Below are positions 1-13,500 of a DNA stretch of 64,000 nucleotides, in pieces (within the stretch, counting starts at the first letter, position 1; every line of letters begins with the position of its first letter). The notes beneath the pieces were generated by a model. The model made no database searches. It saw only the letters and a list, made by a program, of their open reading frames with translations, and was not told the DNA's origin. A program made the position numbers and the translations under genes. The stretch spans positions 74,334,401-74,398,400 of the forward strand of contig JAKGHH010000001.1 of the NCBI GenBank assembly GCA_022828595.1. Direction: 5' to 3'. The DNA is from Nelumbo lutea. Taxonomy: Eukaryota; Streptophyta; Magnoliopsida; Proteales; Nelumbonaceae.

Positions 1-259
1 TGGCATTGTTTGTTGGGTTAAGGGCCTGTGTATTCTAGGGTGCTTTTCTTTGGGGGGTTTTGATTTGATCTTCGATTGGAATGGGTGGGGTAACCTCATG
101 TTTGTAAAGTGTGAAGTTAGCGGATCTGTTTAGGGGTCTTGAGGATGTAAAGTGTGAGGTTTGAGGGTCTGTTTGGGGGTGTTGAGACCATTCTTCTCCT
201 GGTGATGACTTATCACCTCTCTGATGTAATTTCTCTTTTCTTTTAATAAACTTTTTTCT

Positions 260-261
<2 letters not shown>

Positions 262-297
<36 letters not shown>
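262..297. repeat. (TA)n microsatellite
   Basis: An uninterrupted TA run of about 18 units followed by TATG-like units. It sits directly beside the tandem duplication at 311-626 and is probably length-polymorphic. Confidence 0.95.
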
Positions 298-305
<8 letters not shown>

Positions 306-310
306 ATATT

Positions 311-626
311 GAATTGTACATTAGCTGTTCATTTATGTCAAATAAGCTTGGAGATAAAAAGGAAATATCACATAGAAATGCCCTCAAGAATTCATGGAGT
401 GTTGGAATCTGATCCATGTCTGACACAGTCCATTTAGGAGACTCCATACAACATGCTCCCTAGTTGCTTGAATTGTACATTAGCTGTTCATTTATGTCAA
501 ATAAGCTTGGAGATAAAAAGGAAATATCACATAGAAGTGCCCTCAAGAATTCATGCAGTGTTGGAATCTGATGCATGTCTGACACAGTCCATTTAGGAGA
601 CTCCATACAACATGCTCCCTAGTTGC
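311..626. repeat. two-copy tandem duplication, 159-bp period
   Basis: The segment 311-467 recurs at 470-626 with only about three substitutions that I can count (at the GAAA/GAAG, CATGG/CATGC and GATCC/GATGC positions). Both copies run from GAATTGTACATTAGC to CTCCCTAGTTGC. The low divergence indicates a recent duplication. Neither copy codes for a recognisable protein. Confidence 0.93.
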
Positions 627-1310
627 CTAGCTTTTCCTTGGAGCCTTGAAAACTACGTTGCTCAGAACTGGGAGAGGAGCTGATTTCTTGTTGCTGCATT
701 TCCACCATTTTAGTGGATTTTTGAATCCACAGGGAGGTGCTAGTGGTTCCATATTCCATATATCATTTGTTTGGCCATTTCACATGCCTTGTCATTATGT
801 TCTTCTAAATGGTGGAGTTGTCATTATTGGAAATACTGTAGGTTCCTATACTTCATGGATTCCTAAGTGACACTTCAGCATTTTTATTTGTTTCTTCCTT
901 ATTTCTTATTTTCGAAGCTGAAGGAAAGGGACCACTGCTTGGTATGATGGTGAAATCTTGGGATGAAAAATTTGAGAATGTGGGTTTGAGTCTCATAGCT
1001 GCCACTTAATTCAAAGATGTTGGAGGTTAGGTTGATATCCAATCCACCCATCCCAAGAGCCAAGACCTTGGATTAACTGGGACCAGCATTGGATAATGAC
1101 CTCCTTTTCAGAGTTAAATGTACACTTATTGTACATGAAAAGTATCATCTTTCCTTTAGAAAGTTTTTAGGTGGCAAATGAAATTTTTACATTCTTTTGT
1201 GCCATTCCATAGAATTCCAGTGTTGGAATTCACAAGATATCTGGTTGTTTAATGTTTATTTTTTCTTTTTCCTTTGTTTTCCTTTCCTTTCCTTTCTGTT
1301 ATCTCCCATT

Positions 1311-2050
1311 TTTTTGATCAATAATAGAAAAGGATTTTATAAATGGAATATCATAATAGAAAAATACAAATGATTCCCCAAGGGGAGGCACAGGATGCAG
1401 CCTCCCCAAAAGCACCACATTACAATTGATCCTAGCAAAGATGATCCATATGCACCTGTTGCTTAGCTAAAGAGTCAGCTATTCCATTAGATGACCTCCT
1501 TTCTCACTGAAATCTTACTGTTTGGAGGTCAACCATTTGACTCTTTTTATAGCTTCCCTGTAGGCCCAAACAACGGTATCTGGATTCCTTAGCCAATCAA
1601 TTATCAGCTTCAAATCCCCTTCAATTAGCAGTCTGTCAATGTTCAGCTCCCTAGCAAGTTGTGCCCCCTGTAGAACAGCTTGAAGCTTGGCTTGAATAGA
1701 GTCCCCCACACCAATAGGACCTGAAAACAAAGAAACTATACTGCCATTTGCATTCCTTAAAACACCCTCAATTCCTGAGGGTCCTGGGTTCCCCAAACTG
1801 CTACCATCAAAGTTAAGCTTAATGAAACCTTTGTCAGGAGATACCCAAGCTTTAGCCGGCTTTACCTTTAGTTCCAAGCTCCTTACTACAACTCCCCAAT
1901 TCCTCCAAATATCATCATAGGAAAACAAAGAAATAATATCCATAGTTTTAGCCCATGGATTGCCCTACTTAAGATGCAGTCCCAGATAGAATCCTCATTC
2001 CTCTCCCTATCATTGAAAATTCTAGCATTTCTCTCCCCTTGAATCCATGC
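1311..2050 (-). mobile_element. LINE 3' fragment with RNase H domain
   Basis: On the minus strand 1515-1943 reads into a plant LINE RNase H domain (RVT_3 type): [20 protein letters not shown], then [14 protein letters not shown] and the LLIEGDLKLIIDWL block. Upstream sequence to about 2050 gives the pre-domain motif ERNARIF. The 3' tail ends at the left in a T-rich stretch, the complement of a TTATTGATCAAAAA-type LINE tail. The element is 5'-truncated and has no reverse transcriptase. Confidence 0.8.
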
Positions 2051-2183
2051 TTTTTTTTTTTTTTTTAATTTTTTTTTAACAGCTTAAGGAGTCTGAGTTC
2101 CCAATATCTTTCAGATTTTGATCTTGAATAAATATCTACGTCACAGTGATTTCTGAAAATTTAGTGGATATATACTATTTCAG

Positions 2184-2405
2184 GTTGATGTTACTGACAA
2201 TAGGAAGGATCATTTCTGTGATCCTTTGAGAGGATTGGGTGCAAATATGGCAATGCATATTGGGGATGTAGAAGATGTTCAGAGTACTTATAATAGAAAG
2301 CTATCTAATGAAGCTGCTCTGCAGCTGTCAGAAAAAGAGTGGGCCTCTTTTAAGAGATCACTGATGCAGAAATTTTCAGCCACAAAGACAGTCTCAATTT
2401 CGTCG
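2184..2405 (+). CDS. VPS35L: VPS35L coding segment 1 (phase 0 to 0)
   Basis: Opens after a TTTCAG acceptor ending at 2183 and closes before GTGAGC at 2406. Its 74 codons include [19 protein letters not shown] and [17 protein letters not shown], the N-terminal region of plant VPS35L. No candidate for the preceding initiator exon was found in 1-2183. Confidence 0.85.
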
Positions 2406-5400
2406 GTGAGCTTGTAATTCTTTGTTAGATAATATTTCATAAAATTTTCACCTGGTTATAATGTGCAGGATATGTATTAATTCTCTAATACCCAAATTAC
2501 TTCATCATACTTAGTGTAGTATTGACTTAAAAGGATTCTAATATGGGTATTGTATGATTTATATATATCTGTAGAATATAATTATTTGAGTTTCCTGTTG
2601 TGCCACATCTTACCTTAAGTATGATGAAACTAATACACTGTAGTATGTTTTATTTTGTGAAAACCTGTTACTATTTGAGGCTTCATCAAATATATCATGA
2701 CAATTTTTTTTTTTTTTTTATAATTTTAAACATGCGATGGTTGAAGGGGCCTGTATAGTAATTGTGGGCTGGCTAAATGGTGGCAGTCAAGAATCTTGAC
2801 ACAGTCAAGAATTTTATTGTAACTAAGTCTTTTCTAACAATTAATAATGTTCAGAGTTACCATAATAAAAAAAAGAACCTAACAGACAAGACATGATGCC
2901 ATCATAGAGGTGATGATGAAGCAAGCACTTACACTAATATCTCCTGTAAGCCATTTTTGTCACTCATTTTCTAGCCAATGAGTGGTATACATGTTATGGA
3001 TGACTTGGCATGTTATTCAGTGTGAACACTTCTTAATCATCACTAATCATTATATTGTATATACTCATATTCACATTGATATTCTAGATTTTGGGGAATG
3101 ACAAGTCTTATTCTTGTTTTGTTTATTAGTCCTTGTCTGAGTAGTGAGCATCCTAGTCAGCTAGTCTTTAACTATGTCAAGAGTGGAAAGAAACATAGTT
3201 TTTTATACCTTTCTACCTGTAACTGTTCCGATTGTTTGCAATTATAATTAATACAAATATGCTTTCAAAGTCATTTTTTATTCTATGAGGGACTATATCT
3301 CTATCTTGTAAAGAGACTTCTATTTTTTCTGTTTTCTGCTTGAGACACTGAGATCTTGTTTCTATTACAGATGTCTGATGTAATAGTAAAAAGTGGCAAG
3401 GGTATGTTTCCCCTACATTTTTTTTTTCTTATTTTTAACTCATTCTGGACATTAGGAAGTATTAATTCATTTATTGCTGCTTCCTGGTACATAGATTTCA
3501 GTAAATGTACAATATAGTTTCTTAGTTCAGTTTTTCGATGAGGAATCTTGCAGCACATGATAAGTCTTCAACAAGCATGCATCTAGAGGAACTTGATGAT
3601 CCACAGAAAATTGCGGAGGAGGATGTCAAAGTCATTACATGCCAGGAGTACGTTTCAAGATTACATGAACTTAAAGATGAAATATGCCATGCCTGGCAAG
3701 CCGATGATCGTGTAACATCTTTGAAATTATCCATCAAGGTAACAATTTATGTGTTTGTATCATAGTATTTTGAGGTTTACTACAATGTTAAGTCAGGCAT
3801 ACAAAGTATGGATTTCTATTTTAAGCATTGAAATGTTACCAGTCAACTATCATCATGTGCTTATGATTGGAAACAGAATGAAGGTTTAGTAAAAAACTGA
3901 AGAGTAAAAAGGAAAGATAAAATATGAGGTAATAGGGGTAAAAATCTATACAAGGATGGTCAAATTTAAAGTTAGAATGGAGTCTCAGTATCACAATGGG
4001 AAGAGTTTCCACTCCCTGTTCAACAAGAATGCTCATCCTTCAATTTGTGCCTTCAGATATAGAACTTGGGAGAAGGTTGATTTTCAGTGTAGTTGACAAT
4101 TCTCAAATATAATAGTGATTTGTAGGAGCATATGTGACTTGATTCACTGGACAAGTTGGGGGGGGGGGCACATGGTCCAGAGGATTGTCATATGATTCAA
4201 TTGTGTAGTTTTGTGAGCACTACTTTCCTCCTTTCCAAACAATCTGTTATCTTTTTTTTTTTTATTATGTTTCTATAATAAAATTTCTGATTGCTATTGC
4301 TGATAGTAAAGAAAATCTTTTAAGCAGCTGAGGTCCTTCTTAGAAAATAATAATTGTTTATACTCAATAATTATTTATACATAATATTACTTCTTTTTTT
4401 ATGCAGGTTGCTAGGCTTCTGATGGACACATCTGTTTTGCAATTTTATCCTACATTATTTGTTTTAGTTGCAGATGTAATGGATATGCTTGGAGATCTTG
4501 TGTGGGAACGCATAAAAAGGAGGGCAGAGTATGCTGATGATGGAACTATAATCTGCTCTTTGCCAGGTTAATATGTCTATTTTGTTTTATGAATCGAGGC
4601 ATAATTCTTTTTGTGAATGGCCTTTGGCCCTATGAGTAGCAATATCCCAATATAGGAAACAACCACTGACTTTGGAGGCGAGAAAGTTACCTGTACGAAT
4701 TTGATTTTGTATTTTCATAATCATATTTTTCTCTTAGAATCTAGATGCTTGCAATATGTTGCCTCTGTTGTTTGTTTTTGTTATACTGAAAACTAACAAT
4801 TTGTAGTGTCTCCTCCTGGATTTATTGCAGAGAACTTTAAAGCCATAGATGTCTGCCCTGATGCAAAAGAAACCTGTAATAACTGGTTTTGCAAAATAGG
4901 TTCAATCAGCGAGCTTCTTCCACGCATGTAATCTCTCTCTCTTTCTCTCTCTCTCTATGGAGATTGGTTACTGATTTTGTGAAAAATGCATAGTTCTAAT
5001 AGTCTAATAGATTTATTGTTCAAAAAAAAGTCTAAAAGATTTTGAAATCACCATTCTCGAATATCAGCTCACCATTTCTGTCTTGTTATTTCACCCCTAT
5101 GTGGTTGATGGATGGCTTGTTAGGGTCAGAGTGATGCCTGTAGGAAAGACCAAGAGTGTTTCTTTTGAACATAGAGGATGGATCAGAGTTTTTTTTTTTT
5201 TTTTTTTTAATTTTTTCTTTGTTAATGAGGAAGAAAAGGGTGACAACTGACAACTATACAGAAGTTATCTATGAATCCCGGATATGTATATTGACATTGA
5301 TACGTGCAGGAAATGGGGATATGACACTCCATTTCCTAAAATTACAGATTGATCAAAGAAGGCTGGCTTAAGATTGTCTAGCAGTTGAATAAGGGTCTCA

Positions 5401-5960
5401 CACTCATTATCCCTCAACCCCTCCCAAAACGAAAGTCCCAACGCCCAACACAAGCCTGATTGAGAGAAGGTAACAAAGTTTGAAATAGGTTGAGGCTTAT
5501 TATTCAGACACTGAATAAAGTTCAGGGGATAGAGAACAGTAAGGAGTTTTACCCAACCAAAGATCTTCCCAAAAGAGACCCACATCCCACATCAAATCTG
5601 ATGAAGTTAATAAAGGTTGGATATACCTCTTGAATTGCTTTCTAAGGAGAGATTGAGGTTGAAGAAGAAGCTACCTTTGCATCCCAACCACTGTTCATCT
5701 ACCTGTGAATGTGTTCTATGACCTTGTGCTATAGCTTGTCACTTTCCACCAGAAACCTCCAAAGCTACTTTTCTAACAAAGATGTGTTCTTGTGGGTTAG
5801 GTTTCCCATTCCTAGACATCCCTTCTCCTTTGTTTTACTCAATGTTTTAAAAACCGACCCGGAGGTCGAACCGTTTTTGCCTCCGAGTTGTGGGTCACTG
5901 GTTCGACCAGCCAGGTCGAACGGTTCAGACCGTGCCACGTCGGCATATATATGTATTAAG

Positions 5961-6009
<49 letters not shown>

Positions 6010-9000
6010 ATATATTTTGGCAATAAATAATGTATAAATATGTTCTAGATATGTTATATGTATTATTTTATATTTAACATATGTTTTTAATTCAGTTTTT
6101 AATTTTTTATTTATAAAAAACATTAAAAATTGCAATTTGAGGCCAAAAAAGGTTTTTTTTTTTTCGCAAAAATAGTGGGCTATGGTGCCTTGGGACACAT
6201 AGATCTTGAAAAGTTACCCAAAATAAAAAAAATCACCCCAATCGGACATCGGAGTTCAAAGTTATGGCCTCCAAAAGTTTGCATGTATTTAGTGTGCAAC
6301 CCGTGACCTTGCCATTGGGTCAAACGAGTCAACGGTTGAACTGGCTGGTTCGAATAGTTCTTGCCCAAGTCAATGGTTTTTGACCATCTGATGGGTCTTG
6401 ACTGAACCGGACCTGGAATCCTGGCCGGGTGACGGTTCAAATGGTTCGACAGGCTGGGTCAATGCCGGGTTGAAAACATTGGTTTTACTAACTTGTTCCC
6501 ATTTTACTAGGTGGTCCCTTTTTTCATCTGTAGGCTTCCAAAGGAAATCCCTCATAATTTCTCTAGCTAGCTTGCTATCTTAGTTGGAATTCTGAATGTT
6601 GAAAGGAAATAGGTTGGTAGGTTGGCTAAAGTAGCTCTAATCAAGGTTATTCTCCCGCATAGGGACAAATAGTTCCTCTTCCGCAAGGCCAACTTCTTTG
6701 TTAATCTCTATACCATTGGTTTCCAAAAAACCTCTGATCTTGGGTTTCCCTCCCAATGGAAGACCCAAGTACTCCAATGGCCACTGTTAACCTCACATCC
6801 CAGGATCTTAGCTAACACTCTCATCTCATCTATCAAAAAAGAAAAAAAACACTCTCATCTTTTCTTCTTCCAGGTTGATCCCTGCTATACAACTCTTTCC
6901 CCAATTTATCTTCAAGTTGGAGGCAGATTCAAAGGAACTCTTCCTTCCTTATCCCTAAAAGCTCCTCCAATGCTGCAGGGACCTAGGTTTCCTTCCCTGC
7001 TGCCATTGAAGTTCAACTTTATGAAACTCTCATTAGGTGGGGACCAAGAGGGCCTGGTGACAACCTTACAAGAAGAAGAGCAAGCAATTTCAAACCACTT
7101 CCTCATCAAGTCACCAGCAGCAAAGTGCCTGAATAGGATTAGGTTCTAGTAGGATGTTTGGATTTGGGGAGTCTCCTTTGAAAGATGTGTTTTTTTCTTT
7201 GTTCTCTCCAACCTTAAAGAAAGACCTGTGTCTGAGTTCATTCAATTTCCTCCTTCCTCTTTAGGGCTGAATTGGAATTTGAGTTTAACAAGGATTCTTA
7301 GAGAGCCTGAAATTTCCTCTATGTCTAACTTGTTGAGCATCTTGGATAATTTAGTCTTTGATGATACAGTGAAGGATAATTGTGCGTGGTCCCTTAATCC
7401 TACTGGGTTGTTTCTTGCAAATCTTTTTCACTTCTCTTGTATCCACCTCTTCTCCTCCCTTTCTTGTGAATGAAGTTTGGTGTGTTCCTATCCCCCCAAA
7501 AGTCAATGCTTTTTGCGGGGAAGTCTTCCATGCTTGTATGAATACTTGTGACTTACTGCAAAGGAAAAGACCAAATTGAATCTTGTCCACTAATTGGTGT
7601 TTTTTTGTGCAAGTTGAATGGCGAAAGTGCCTTCCATCTCTTAATCTCTTGCCCTTTTGTTTGCTGTATTTGGGAATGGTTCTTTTCTCTTTTTGGCTGT
7701 AGGTGAAATCCCCCTGCTAGTTTGGACAAGTTGTTTTGCCATCTGTTTTGAGGAGCACAAAAAGAAGGGACGGAATTATGTAGAGATGTACAAGGACAGT
7801 GGTGATTTGGACAGTTTGGGAAGAAATAAATACAAGAATTTTTGGGGAGAAAGGAGTAAGGAGACATTTGTTGAGATCATAAACCTAAGAGTTGCACATT
7901 GGGTGAAGACATTGAAACTTTTCTCAGACTGCACAGTGAAAGATTTCTTCAGGAACTGGGGGGCAATAGCTGGCTCTTCCTCTAGGAAACAAAAAGTCCT
8001 TGAGGCTTGGTCACCACCAATTGGTGGCTGGATGAAATTGAACTTTGATGGCAACAATTTGGACAATCCTAGTTCCTCAAGAATTGGGGAGTGATAAGGG
8101 ATAAGGGTGGTACTATTTGTGCTTTGTTTTTGGGTCCAACAGAATGAGGTGATTCAGTAAGGGCAGAACTTTTAGCAGTAGTTTTTGGGGTACCAAAAGC
8201 TAAAGAAATGGGAATTGGAAGATTGGTTATTGAAGGGGACTCAAAGATTGTAGTAGGGTGGTTGAACAAACATAAGGGGGTTGGTTTGGCAATTTTGAAA
8301 TGAGATTAGACGCTTTAAGTGGCTCTCAAAAGACATGAACATTCAGATAAGATGGGTTAGGAGATTTGCTAATAACCTGGCATATGGTTTGGCTAAAGGA
8401 GTTCACCAACAGCAAATGTATTGAGCACAATCGTAATAGGGTGGTGGTTGTGTATGTTATGTCATGGGTTGTTTCAAATTTTCACAATCTCTTGTTGTAA
8501 CCTTTTTTATTTCAATTAATTAATGAATGACCTACTTTGCTGATCCAAAAAAAAGTGCCTGCATATGGAAGGCCTGGGTAATTCAACTTGCATAGCTTAC
8601 CCATTTCATTAGGATGTGGTAGAAACACTGGTGTACTTTACTGCATGCAGTGTGGGTACTTATTTTATTCAGTTTGTTTGTAGCCTTGTATCCTCTTTTT
8701 GTTATTGATTATTTTCTCTAGTCTTGCTGTTGTCTTATTTGATCCTAGAAGAAAGAATTAACATATTGGCTGAGTTACTTGTGTTTGTATCAACCTTTGA
8801 TTTTAAGGGAAGAAATAATGATAATCCTTGCTTCCAATGTCTGTGTTTGCATCCTTAATACTGGGGGGATCTTATGCTTTTTCTGTTTCCATTACACATT
8901 TTTGTCTACGTGTTTTCATTCTTTCATTTATATGTGATATAACTCCTGGCATGGAGATGTTTGATTTTAAGTATTCTGAAAAATCTTTTTATTTAACTCC

Positions 9001-10180
9001 AAAAGCAATATAATAAAGAAACATATGTATTTGAATACAGTGTCGATTTCTACTTTGATATTTCATGCATGTATTTGACTAATGTAAAGTTAGTTAAGAA
9101 TTTTTTCATGCTGTTATTCTTTAAATGGTGTTGTATTTCAGTTACTTGGAACTGGCGATATTACATTGCTGGCGTTTTCTGCACGACCAACCTTGTGAAA
9201 GTCTTCAGCGTCTGGTTATGATGATGAGAGGATTAGCAGATCCATTGGCATCAGTTTATTGTCATCTTTATCTGGTCCGGTGTGCTCAAAAATTGCTTCC
9301 ATGTGATAGAGGTATAATTATCATATACAATGCTTGCTTCTCACAAATATATACACTTGTATACAAGCATTGCACATGATGCAGAAAGTGTTAAAACATT
9401 GCATGCATGTATTTGTAAGAACTAAGAACATATGCAAGCTTTTCAACTCTGTTGCATGAACACTTCAAACTGGGTCTGTTGATTGTGTTGGACACTTCAA
9501 TTTTTAGTGAAATTATGTGTCCAGACATCCTCTCCATGACTTCATAACCTGCCCTTGCTGTATCTGGGTAATGTAGCTTTCAATGTTGGTCACTCTTCCT
9601 TCTAGATCTCTCTCATTGATGGTTCTACCAGTAGGCAGTCAAACTACCTGCCATATTTATTCTTACCTTGGTCACTTTTTCAAATTGTCTTAATATAATG
9701 GTTTTTTAACAATCTTGTTACAGGATATCTTATTACTTGTATTAATGACATCAGTATTATATTGATGCGGATTATTTTGGGAAAAGAAACCATAAGCAGA
9801 TATTCTTCAGGAAATAAAAAGTTACTTATCAGCCTAATTGAACCTACTATTGAGTGGTCTGTGAAATGCATGTTTACGTATCAGGTCAGTGGAGGAGTTG
9901 GATATTAAAACTTTTCCTTTCCAGCTTTGATACTTTAATGCTGTATCTGTATTCCATTGCATGTTTGAAAACGTATGTTTTTCCCATATGTCATTCTTAA
10001 TGTGGAAAAAGGAGAAAGTATAAAGTAGATATCCCTCCTTTCAAATTGGATAATAATATATCTACATGTACCTATGTCAGAGGGAGGCAATTAGAAGACA
10101 TCTTTTCCCTCCTTTTATTGGATATCTTTAATCCTCAAGGCTGCAATACCATCCTTTTTTTATTGTTAACTTGAGTTTTC

Positions 10181-10211
<31 letters not shown>

Positions 10212-10462
10212 GTGAAAAAATGATTTGCAATAGAGTGCAAATATGCTTCACGCCATTTATATGATAGGCCAGACCACCAGACCCAGCTACCTATCCCCTC
10301 ATTAAATTTGTAATTCATGATTCATGTGAAATGGTTCCTCAACATTATCCTCCTTTTCCCCATTCTCTCCATGGAACTTCTTTTATATGTGTGAACAAAA
10401 TACAATTGTTTTTTCTGCTTGGCATCTTAATATTCCTGCACTTCAAAAGCTAATGAATCTAA

Positions 10463-10506
<44 letters not shown>

Positions 10507-13500
10507 TATGTCTGTGTAGGAGGGAGGGAGGGAATTAAAAGACATTATACTCTTCCTTTAGCAGATATCTTTAATCCTCAACACTGCAATACTATCCTTT
10601 TTTTTCCCCTTATTTTCCCTCCCTCACTGTAACTTCTTTTAGTAATGTGAATCAATTCATTGCTTTTTTCTGCTTGGCACCTCAAAATCCTGCAATTTAA
10701 AAGCTAATGAATATTATTACCATTTCTTCTGGACAAGAAGTTAAGGTCTCAGTTATCTGAACAATCTTAAATTAATTCGTGTTTCAGAAATCTAGTGTAG
10801 CTATAGTTGAGTTATCATGTCACTGTAGAAATGCCTTGTGCATCAGCTAATGTGTTCAGATCCTAGGCTGAAATATATAGTTTCACACTTTCACTCTTTG
10901 ATGAATTGACAGTTGACATGAGTGCTTACAACTTAAAATTAGTGCTTCTAGAGGTATCAAAGTTAGATTCATGTGATGGGACAACCTGGCTTTGATAAAC
11001 TAGTACCTTATCTATCAAACCAAAGGAAGAAGGTATTCATTAACAATGGTCTTTCCTAGTCAATGAAATTCCTTTACCTGGGATATGGAAAAAATGACTG
11101 CACATGCCTCTTTCTGATAGATATTTCAGTTTTATTTATAAAATATAGAATTTATTTTTTTCCTTCTTTCACTTTTTCTTTCTTTTTCTATTTTTAAGGG
11201 AAAGGGGAAGGATACACAACTTTTTTATCGAATTATCGTTCCCCCAAAATAGAGAAATCTTTGCATGATTCTTCTTGGTATTGTATAAATTAATTCTATT
11301 GATCCAAGTTACATATCACTGCAAACTGCTGATCATAATTATTTGTAATACTGTCAAAAAGTGGGAAATAGGTAACCTATTTGCAGAACTGGGTTTAGGG
11401 GGGAATCTATCAGAATCATCTCAGAATCCCCCCTGTATATCAATTGTTCTACATCATATTATCAAGGAACTTCCTGCTGAGATTGTCAGCTCTGATGCAT
11501 TGGAGATTGTGCAGCTTATTGAGTCTAGCAAGGATTTTTCTTTTGATCAGGTATTCTTCACATGGCCCTTGTGTCAGATAAACTTCTCTATATAGACCAC
11601 TGCTTATTGTGATTTCTTTTGACAATTGTACTGCCTTTTTTGACAATGTGCAGCATTTGAATTATACATTGCTTGGATTTAAGCTGTGTGAAAGGAGGCC
11701 TCAAATGGATTCTGTCGATGCTGTATTGGTAAAAGTTTTTCAGGTATCCAAATTTCTTCCTTGTTATTTAAATAAGCAATGTCCACGGTTTGTCTTTATT
11801 GTGATCTGTCCCTCTTAACAGATTCCAAGTCTTTCCTTGTTTCTTTCTTTTTTTTTTCCTTTTTCTGCATTACAGTTTTGTACTTCTTTCCACACGTGCT
11901 ATGAATATTTTGATTTAATAGCATTTTAAGTTGTTTGTTTGTTTGTTTTGGGATTGTGAATTAGCGTCTTTTCTAGGTATTTGTTGTTTTTCTTTCCATT
12001 TTCTGAAAGACATGTTTATTTTAACTATTTTCTGCATGCATCCTAAACACAATTTCTATTTTGGTGTTTGTAAATATGCCACACTATTTTAATTGCTAAT
12101 TATGAATGTAGCTAGAGTAGCAGAGTTTTTACTTTGGAAGAAAAAGGGGAAAATATCATCCACCGTAAAGGGAAGTCATATCCATCAAACAAGAATAACG
12201 CTTCCCTAGTCATTCCACTTCTAGGCAAAAGTTCAACTAATACATTTTCTGATTGTGGAATCTAAGAGATATATATATATTTTTTTTTTGAATTTGGATG
12301 TCATGAATAGAGACTCTTGAGTACTTGGATAACTTACCAAGGAACCTCTGGTGACTAGCAATCTAACCAAATGACACTGCTGGATTTTGCTTGTCCCTCT
12401 AGTCTATCAAATCCAAGTGGGGCCATAGTTGTCAAGGGGTTGCCTAGGTGATAATGCACTCATGGAGGGTCACCTTGCTTAATCACTAAGAGATTTTTTA
12501 CACAGTGCTCTTGGATATGTTTATATTGTCTAGTGAAGTGGGGAGTTGTCTCTAGGAAGTGAGAACTCGGGGGCTTAGGCATTGGTAATATTAGATTAAG
12601 AAACTTAGCCTTGTTAGGGACATGGTTATGGAGGTTTCCCCTAGAGTAGGATAGCTTGTGGCATCAAGTGGTGGCGAGTATTCAAGGCTTGGCAGCAAAT
12701 GGATGGGACACTGGTATTGACCCCATGGCTTCTCACTTCTCCCCTTGGAAATCAATCGTCAGAGTCCCACCTTCTATTCAACCTTTTATTAGGTATGATG
12801 CTTGCTCAGGTAACAAAATTTTGTTTTGGGAGGATACTTGGGTAGGGAACATCCTCTTAAGGATAGGTTCCTGGTTGTCTCTTTCTTTAAATAAATTTAA
12901 GGTTATTTCCTCTGTGTGAATAAGGGCTCTTGGGATTTGGGACTGAAGAGAGGGTCAAGGGACTCAAAAGTGGCATTTGCAGATGAATTGTTCTCTCTAT
13001 TGATTACTGTTTTTTCTAGATCAGTCTTGCCCATATAATAGAGTTTGGTCAGCGTCCCCCTTAGGTGTCTTTTCTTGCTCTTCATTTTTCAATGCTTTAC
13101 TTCGTTATGATATTGTGCCTAACCTGTTCCTTGCTAAACAAGTGTGGTGTACTCCTGTTCCACCAAAGGTTGGGGCTTTCTGTTGGGAAGTGGTTCTCTA
13201 AAAGGTTAATACTTTGGACGTACTTCAAAGAAAAAGGCCAGATTGGTGCCTTTCCCCACATGTCTGTTGTCTTTGCCTGAGTCTCCTCTCTCTTTGGTTG
13301 CAGGTGGACTCCTTCGTGTGTGGAACCTCTTTGACTCTAGTTTCTTCTAGTTACCAAAGAATAGAGGTAGGGTGATGTGGCAAACTACAAGAGCAGCTGT
13401 CATTTGGTTGGTGTGGGAGGAGATGAATAATAAGATCTTCCAAGGAAAAAGAAAAATCTAAGGAAGCACTCGTTGGGGGCATTACCATCAAGTTTATACA

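Larger units (their letters stand above)
1..1310. other. upstream intron or 5' sequence
   Basis: AT-rich sequence before the first recognised VPS35L segment. It holds a TA microsatellite and a 159-bp tandem duplication (listed separately). The open frame at 646-870 has no recognisable domain and no splice logic with the host gene. Nothing else is supported here. Confidence 0.5.

Noticed and set aside
130..447. Minus-strand open frame of 105 codons with a YIYIYI stretch
   Set aside because: It is produced by the TA microsatellite and half of the 159-bp duplication; no domain, and the frame is not kept in the second copy.
646..870. Open frame of 74 codons as the missing VPS35L first exon
   Set aside because: The sequence does not resemble the VPS35L N-terminus and no donor or phase links it to 2184.
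10236..10270. Candidate VPS35L exon between segments 7 and 8 ([11 protein letters not shown])
   Set aside because: No matching acceptor and donor pair with correct phase, and part of the intron 7 duplication.
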